Shown one piece after another: positions 60,393 to 64,000 of a DNA stretch of 64,000 nt. The stretch is from G963667675 sp965249215. Its GTDB lineage: Bacteria > Chloroflexota > Dehalococcoidia > Lucifugimonadales > UBA3495. The stretch covers positions 744,001 to 808,000 of the forward strand of contig CBDFLN010000001.1 in NCBI GenBank assembly GCA_965249215.1, written 5' to 3'. Position 1 is the first letter of the stretch; each line of letters begins with the position of its first letter. The notes under the pieces are model-generated. The model saw only the letters and a program-made list of their open reading frames with translations, ran no database searches and was not told the origin of the DNA. A program made the translations under genes and the position numbers.

Positions 60393-61460
60393 ATGAACCG
60401 GTTTAGACTTTTGCTTATCGGGATGGCAGGGGTTGTTGCGCTCCTGGTAATGGCCGCATGTGGGGGCGGTGAAGGCGACTCTGTAGAGAGCCGGCTGGAC
60501 ACGGTTAAGGACCGCGGAAACGTGATTTGCGCCAGCCGCAACGATGTGCCCGGTTACGGTCACCTTGACGCATCAGGCAACAACGTAGGCTTCGACATCG
60601 ACCTATGCCGGGCGCTTGCCGCCGCCGTGCTGGGCGATGCCAATGCCTTTGAGATTCAATTGATCAGCGCCGCCGAGCGGGGGCCGACGGTACAGTCGGG
60701 TGAGGTCGACATGTTGGTGCGCACGGTCACTTGGACGACCTCCCGCGATGCCCAGTGGGGGAACTACGCCCAGACGATGTTCTACGACGGCCAGGGATTC
60801 ATGGTCAGGAAGGACCTGGGGATATCCAGCGCCCTGGAGTTGAAAGACGCGGACGTCTGCGTCACCCTGGGCACCACCACCGAGCTGAACCTGGCAGATT
60901 TCTCCAGGCAGAATAACCTAGACATCAACACCGTACCGTTCGAGGATACCGACGCGGTGGTCGCGGCCTACGAGGGTGGCCAGTGTGACGCTTTCACCAA
61001 CGACCGGTCCCAGCTGGCCGCCATCGGAAGCGCATTCCAGAACCGGGACGACCACATTATATTGCCGGAGACGATCTCGGAAGAGCCTCTCGGTCCAGTG
61101 GTTCCCCACGGCGACGACCAGTGGTTTGACATAGTCAAGACGGTGATGGGCATTCTCATCTACTCAGAGGCCTATGACGTTAATTCCGGCAACGTACCGA
61201 CAGCCAAGACCGGCGACGCCAAGGTTGACCGCTTGTTCGGGCTGGAAGGCTCGTTCGGCCAGGACAGCTTGGGGTTGGACGCAACCGTCGCCCAGACCGT
61301 TATCAACGCCGTCGGAAACTACGGTGAGATCTATGACCGCCACCTGGGCCCCGACGGCATTGGTTTGCCGAGGGACAACGGCCGAAACGCCCTATGGGCG
61401 GACGCACCCTGCGCCGACTGCCCGAAGGGCGGACAGATTTACGCAGCGCCTTTGCGGTAA
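60393..61460 (+). CDS. aapJ: General L-amino-acid ABC transporter substrate-binding protein (AapJ type)
   Basis: This 355-residue lipoprotein has the signal peptide FRLLLIGMAGVVALLVMAAC with Cys25 or so as the lipid anchor. It matches the AapJ/BztA family: LDTVKDRGNVICASRNDVPG, LDASGNNVGFDIDLCRALAA, a VTLGTTTELNLADF stretch, and EEPLGPVVPHGDDQWFDIVK. It binds a range of L-amino acids for uptake. ATG 60393 has GGAGG nearby (AAGGAGGAAAA). The aapQ and aapM permease genes follow, after a terminator. Confidence 0.93.
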   Translation: MNRFRLLLIGMAGVVALLVMAACGGGEGDSVESRLDTVKDRGNVICASRNDVPGYGHLDASGNNVGFDIDLCRALAAAVLGDANAFEIQLISAAERGPTVQSGEVDMLVRTVTWTTSRDAQWGNYAQTMFYDGQGFMVRKDLGISSALELKDADVCVTLGTTTELNLADFSRQNNLDINTVPFEDTDAVVAAYEGGQCDAFTNDRSQLAAIGSAFQNRDDHIILPETISEEPLGPVVPHGDDQWFDIVKTVMGILIYSEAYDVNSGNVPTAKTGDAKVDRLFGLEGSFGQDSLGLDATVAQTVINAVGNYGEIYDRHLGPDGIGLPRDNGRNALWADAPCADCPKGGQIYAAPLR

Positions 61461-61800
61461 GCCCCAAGCGCGGGCACCCCGGAGCTGCTCACTGGGGGAC
61501 TCCGGTCCGCCAAAGGACATGGAGGGCGACCAGCTTGATGCTGGCCGCCCTTTCTTTATCTCCTGGGTAGCACTGGGCGCCGAGCCAACCAACCGAAACC
61601 GGTGGAAGTTCGCCCTTCGACTAGCTCAGGGTGAACGGGGAATTGGGGATACACTCCTACGTCAGGGTAAGCGGGGGCTTGGACATGCTCCTACGTCAGG
61701 CGAGCGGGGGCTTGGACATGCTCCAATTTGACAAATCGCTAAACTTAGAGGGATAGGGTACAATCAGGCCCAGTTCGATGCTGACGATGAATAAACGCCT
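61461..61800. other. Gap between aapJ and aapQ with terminator and short repeats
   Basis: About 340 bp. It holds a strong hairpin (61524-61557), a copy of the CCCTTCGACTAGCTCAGGGTGAACGGGG-like dispersed unit (about 61612-61640) and a short tandem repeat (about 61660-61725) containing two copies of GGGGGCTTGGACATGCTCC. A TTGACA occurs at 61728 but has no well-spaced -10 element. Confidence 0.7.
61524..61557 (+). terminator. Rho-independent terminator after aapJ (probably partial read-through)
   Basis: GGGCGACCAGC (61524-61534) and GCTGGCCGCCC (61540-61550) form an 11-bp stem with one mismatch and a 5-base loop, followed by TTTCTTT. Placed between the binding-protein gene and its permeases, it may set their relative levels. 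Confidence 0.75.
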
Positions 61801-62997
61801 ATGGCGTCAACGCCTACTAGACTAACCTATCAGGGCATACCGATCTGGAGACATGCCCAGATCATCCAGTGGACCACCCAGATTGTTTCGGGGATCTTGG
61901 TGGTGGTCCTGGTGGCCTGGTTTTTCGCCAACATTGCCAACGCAGTCCAGGAGCGGGAAATCCCCAGCGGATTCGACTTCCTGGAAAGAGAATACCAGAC
62001 GGACATCGGACATCACTTCCTGCCTTATGAAGTAACTCACACTTTTCTCTACGCCTTCTTAGTTGGAACCACCAACACGCTGATCGTCTCGGTGATCGGC
62101 GTAATCCTAGCGACTACACTGGGTGTCTTCGTAGGCGTCGCCCGGATGTCCAACAATTGGATCGTGTCCAGGGCGGCGTTGGTCTACGTGGAGTTCTTCC
62201 GCAACGTGCCCTTGCTGGTCCAGCTGTTCTTCTGGTTTTACATCGTGCTGGCTTTGCCGCAGGTGCGAGAAGGGTATGTCATCCTCGACAGGTTGTTTAT
62301 CAACAACGCCGGCATTTCCATACCCATGTCCGTGCCCAGTTCGGGCGGCGCCGCCGGGATTTGGATTGGGCTGGCCTTAGGCTCCGTACTAGCAGGAGTG
62401 GCCGCCCACCGCTGGCTTAGCTGGCGGGAGACCCAAACAGGTTCGTCGTCCTATCCGCTGGTGGGGGGAACGGCGGTAGCCGTGGTGATAGGCGCCGTGT
62501 GCTGGTTTGCCGTGGGCGGGGGGTTCGGCGAAGCTCCCCTGGTGATCTCAACGCCGGCGCCCGAAGGTACTTTCGGGCGCATAGCGGGCGGATTCACCCT
62601 GCCAGGTGGGCTGATTGCCCTATTGGTCGGGCTGGTGATCTACACCTCGTCGTTCATTGCCGAGATTGTTCGCGCCGGAATACAGTCGGTGGGACGGGGA
62701 CAAACCGAGGCCGGGCGGGCCCTGGGGCTCCCTTGGATTGGCGTGCTGCGTAACGTGACTTTCCCCCAGGCCCTGCGGGTGATAGTGCCCCCGCTAATCA
62801 GCCAGTTTCTCAACTTGACCAAGAACAGCAGCCTGGCCGGGGCAATCGGCTACTCAGACCTAACCAACGTGTCAAAGACTATGACCCAGACAGCCCCGGC
62901 AGTGTCTATATTCATCCTGCTGATGGCGGCCTACCTGGCGATGAGCTTGACCTACTCGCTGATAGGAAACCTGTACAACCGGCGGTTACGGGTTTGA
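61801..62997 (+). CDS. aapQ: General amino-acid ABC transporter permease (AapQ type)
   Basis: This 398-residue membrane protein is of the HisM/AapQ family. The N-terminal IPIWRHAQIIQWTTQIVSGI is typical of AapQ, and a long periplasmic/cytoplasmic insert lies between the first helices. The ABC transporter permease EAA loop is EAGRALGLPWIGVLRNVTFP followed by QALRVIVPP. The length is typical of AapQ (about 400). Its partners are the upstream aapJ and downstream aapM genes. It starts at ATG 61801. Confidence 0.93.
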   Translation: MASTPTRLTYQGIPIWRHAQIIQWTTQIVSGILVVVLVAWFFANIANAVQEREIPSGFDFLEREYQTDIGHHFLPYEVTHTFLYAFLVGTTNTLIVSVIGVILATTLGVFVGVARMSNNWIVSRAALVYVEFFRNVPLLVQLFFWFYIVLALPQVREGYVILDRLFINNAGISIPMSVPSSGGAAGIWIGLALGSVLAGVAAHRWLSWRETQTGSSSYPLVGGTAVAVVIGAVCWFAVGGGFGEAPLVISTPAPEGTFGRIAGGFTLPGGLIALLVGLVIYTSSFIAEIVRAGIQSVGRGQTEAGRALGLPWIGVLRNVTFPQALRVIVPPLISQFLNLTKNSSLAGAIGYSDLTNVSKTMTQTAPAVSIFILLMAAYLAMSLTYSLIGNLYNRRLRV

Positions 62998-63158
62998 ACC
63001 AAAGCATTGAGTATCCTACTTGCACCTGGAGCAGCAGCGCCGCCCATGCGCCGGATGGGCACGGCCCGCGTACCGGTGAGAATTTGGCTGCCGGGCTTGG
63101 CGGCCTGGGTTACAAGTTGACAGTCATACGAGGAAAGACCCGGCCTAGGGCCTGAGCA

Positions 63159-64000
63159 ATGTCGACGAACGCTAATGCAGAACAGCCGATAGCGTTGCCC
63201 CCACCCCGCCTGGAGAGGGGCGTGGTCGGGTGGGCGCACGCCAACCTGTTCAGTTCCAAGGTCGACAGTACACTGACCATCGTTGGCGGTTCCATATCGA
63301 TATTGGCCCTCTGGTTCGCCGTGAAGTGGGTCTTCTTCGACGCCGACTGGACGGTAATCAAGACCCTGGGCGGACAGTTGATCATCGGACAGTACAACAC
63401 CGTCGCCGCCTGTCCGAGTCAGAATTGCTTCTGGAGGCCCCAGGCCGCACTGATTCTGGTGACGGTCATGCTGGGTATGGCCTGGGGAGTAGCGGGCGGG
63501 GGCCTGCCCAAGCGCCTCGCTCTCGCCGTGGGTGTAATCCTCGCGGCGTTCGCGCTGCTTCCCTACAGTCTGGACAGGATGGGCTGGGACGTGCGGTTGC
63601 TGCTGGCGGCCAACCTCCCCGCCGTGGGACTGGGGTGGCTTATCTCCAGCTACACCCCCATACGCACGGTGCGATGGATTGCCGTAATCGGGATAGGGGT
63701 ATTCGTGGCGGTTATCTTGCTGCTGCGCGGCATCGAGGGAGTCCCCGGCCTTGATTCGGTCTCGATACTCTACTGGGGCGGACTGATGCTTAATCTGCTA
63801 CTGGCGGTTGGGGGCATCGTCGCCAGTCTGCCCATCGGCATCGCGCTGGCGCTTGGGCGGCGAAGCAAGCTACCCGTAGTGAAGCTGCTTTGCGTCATAT
63901 TCATCGAAGTGTTCCGGGGCGTCCCTCTCATAGCGCTGCTGTTCATGTCTCAAGTTCTGGTGCCGCTGGCCTTTCCCGAGGACTTCCCGCTGAACTCCCT
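63159..64000 (+). CDS. aapM: General amino-acid ABC transporter permease (AapM type), 3' truncated by window
   Basis: This ORF from ATG 63159 has 280 codons before the window ends. The N-terminus NANAEQPIALPPPRLERGVV then GWAHANLFSSKVDSTLTIVG matches AapM, followed by a long hydrophobic region with several helices. The start of the ABC permease core is seen in LPIGIALALGRRS and FIEVFRGVPLIALLF. AapM forms the membrane channel with AapQ, and an aapP ATPase would be expected next, outside the window. Shorter plus-strand frames in the same stretch are shadows. Confidence 0.9.
   Translation, partial: MSTNANAEQPIALPPPRLERGVVGWAHANLFSSKVDSTLTIVGGSISILALWFAVKWVFFDADWTVIKTLGGQLIIGQYNTVAACPSQNCFWRPQAALILVTVMLGMAWGVAGGGLPKRLALAVGVILAAFALLPYSLDRMGWDVRLLLAANLPAVGLGWLISSYTPIRTVRWIAVIGIGVFVAVILLLRGIEGVPGLDSVSILYWGGLMLNLLLAVGGIVASLPIGIALALGRRSKLPVVKLLCVIFIEVFRGVPLIALLFMSQVLVPLAFPEDFPLNS

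Noticed and set aside
61728..61764. Promoter TTGACA...TACAAT before aapQ
   Set aside because: The spacer is 25 bp, too long for a sigma70 promoter.

Overview
The window is a GC-rich bacterial chromosome segment. I infer Chloroflexota, most likely a Dehalococcoidia/SAR202-like lineage. The inference rests on the gene mix: CaiB-type CoA transferase, luciferase-like flavin oxidoreductase, many SDRs, nickel superoxide dismutase, a fused siroheme-decarboxylase-like protein beside the heme genes, general amino-acid ABC transporters, and many short dispersed GGAATGACGG-type and CCCTTCGA-type repeats. There is no rRNA or tRNA in the window to confirm it.

Region 1 (1-6810, minus strand) is a tightly coupled, defence-like operon. 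It has an unknown coiled-coil protein, a protein resembling the BREX-associated DUF2791 ATPases but lacking a Walker A motif, and a true DUF2791/BrxD-like ATPase. A further TTG-started gene leaves the window at base 1. The ATPase gene is cut twice by near-identical IS1380-family elements. Removing both elements and one copy of each 5-bp target duplication restores a perfect 427-codon frame.

Region 2 (7376-27000) is housekeeping and catabolic: a large alpha-2-macroglobulin lipoprotein with an intact thioester, dienelactone hydrolase, LLM oxidoreductase, CaiB CoA transferase, Nudix, ComF, an HMGL-like aldolase, a DarT/DarG toxin-antitoxin pair, an alpha/beta hydrolase, a truncated amino-acid binding protein, a SirB1-like protein, and a myo-inositol-phosphate synthase with an extra N-terminal HTH behind a near-leaderless promoter.

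Region 3 (27000-44700) starts with a 25-bp minisatellite and an ammonium transporter flanked by two arrays of TAAC-type half-sites at 11-bp spacing. The second array precedes a 27-residue membrane peptide. Then come an SDR, a peroxiredoxin whose catalytic cysteine codon is TGA followed by a hairpin (a probable selenoprotein), an IS1182-family element carrying a nested third IS1380 copy, acetyl-CoA synthetase, a GmrSD-like DUF262/DUF1524 nuclease, a three-domain DapA-MfnB-TusA fusion, polyamine genes speE and speD, and an MscS channel.

Region 4 (44700-64000) contains pcm and a tetrapyrrole operon (HTH regulator, AhbA-AhbB fusion, precorrin-2 dehydrogenase, hemC, cobA-hemD, hemB, hemL; no hemA). 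Nickel SOD, a membrane-anchored sulfite-oxidase-fold protein, an SDR and a GH15 glucoamylase follow. A lipoprotein/MFS pair and the start of an aapJ-aapQ-aapM amino-acid transporter, cut by the window end, close the window.

The most notable observations are the Sec peroxiredoxin, the DapA-MfnB-TusA fusion, the paired active/degenerate DUF2791 operon with its double IS interruption, and the two putative nitrogen-regulator arrays with the small membrane peptide.
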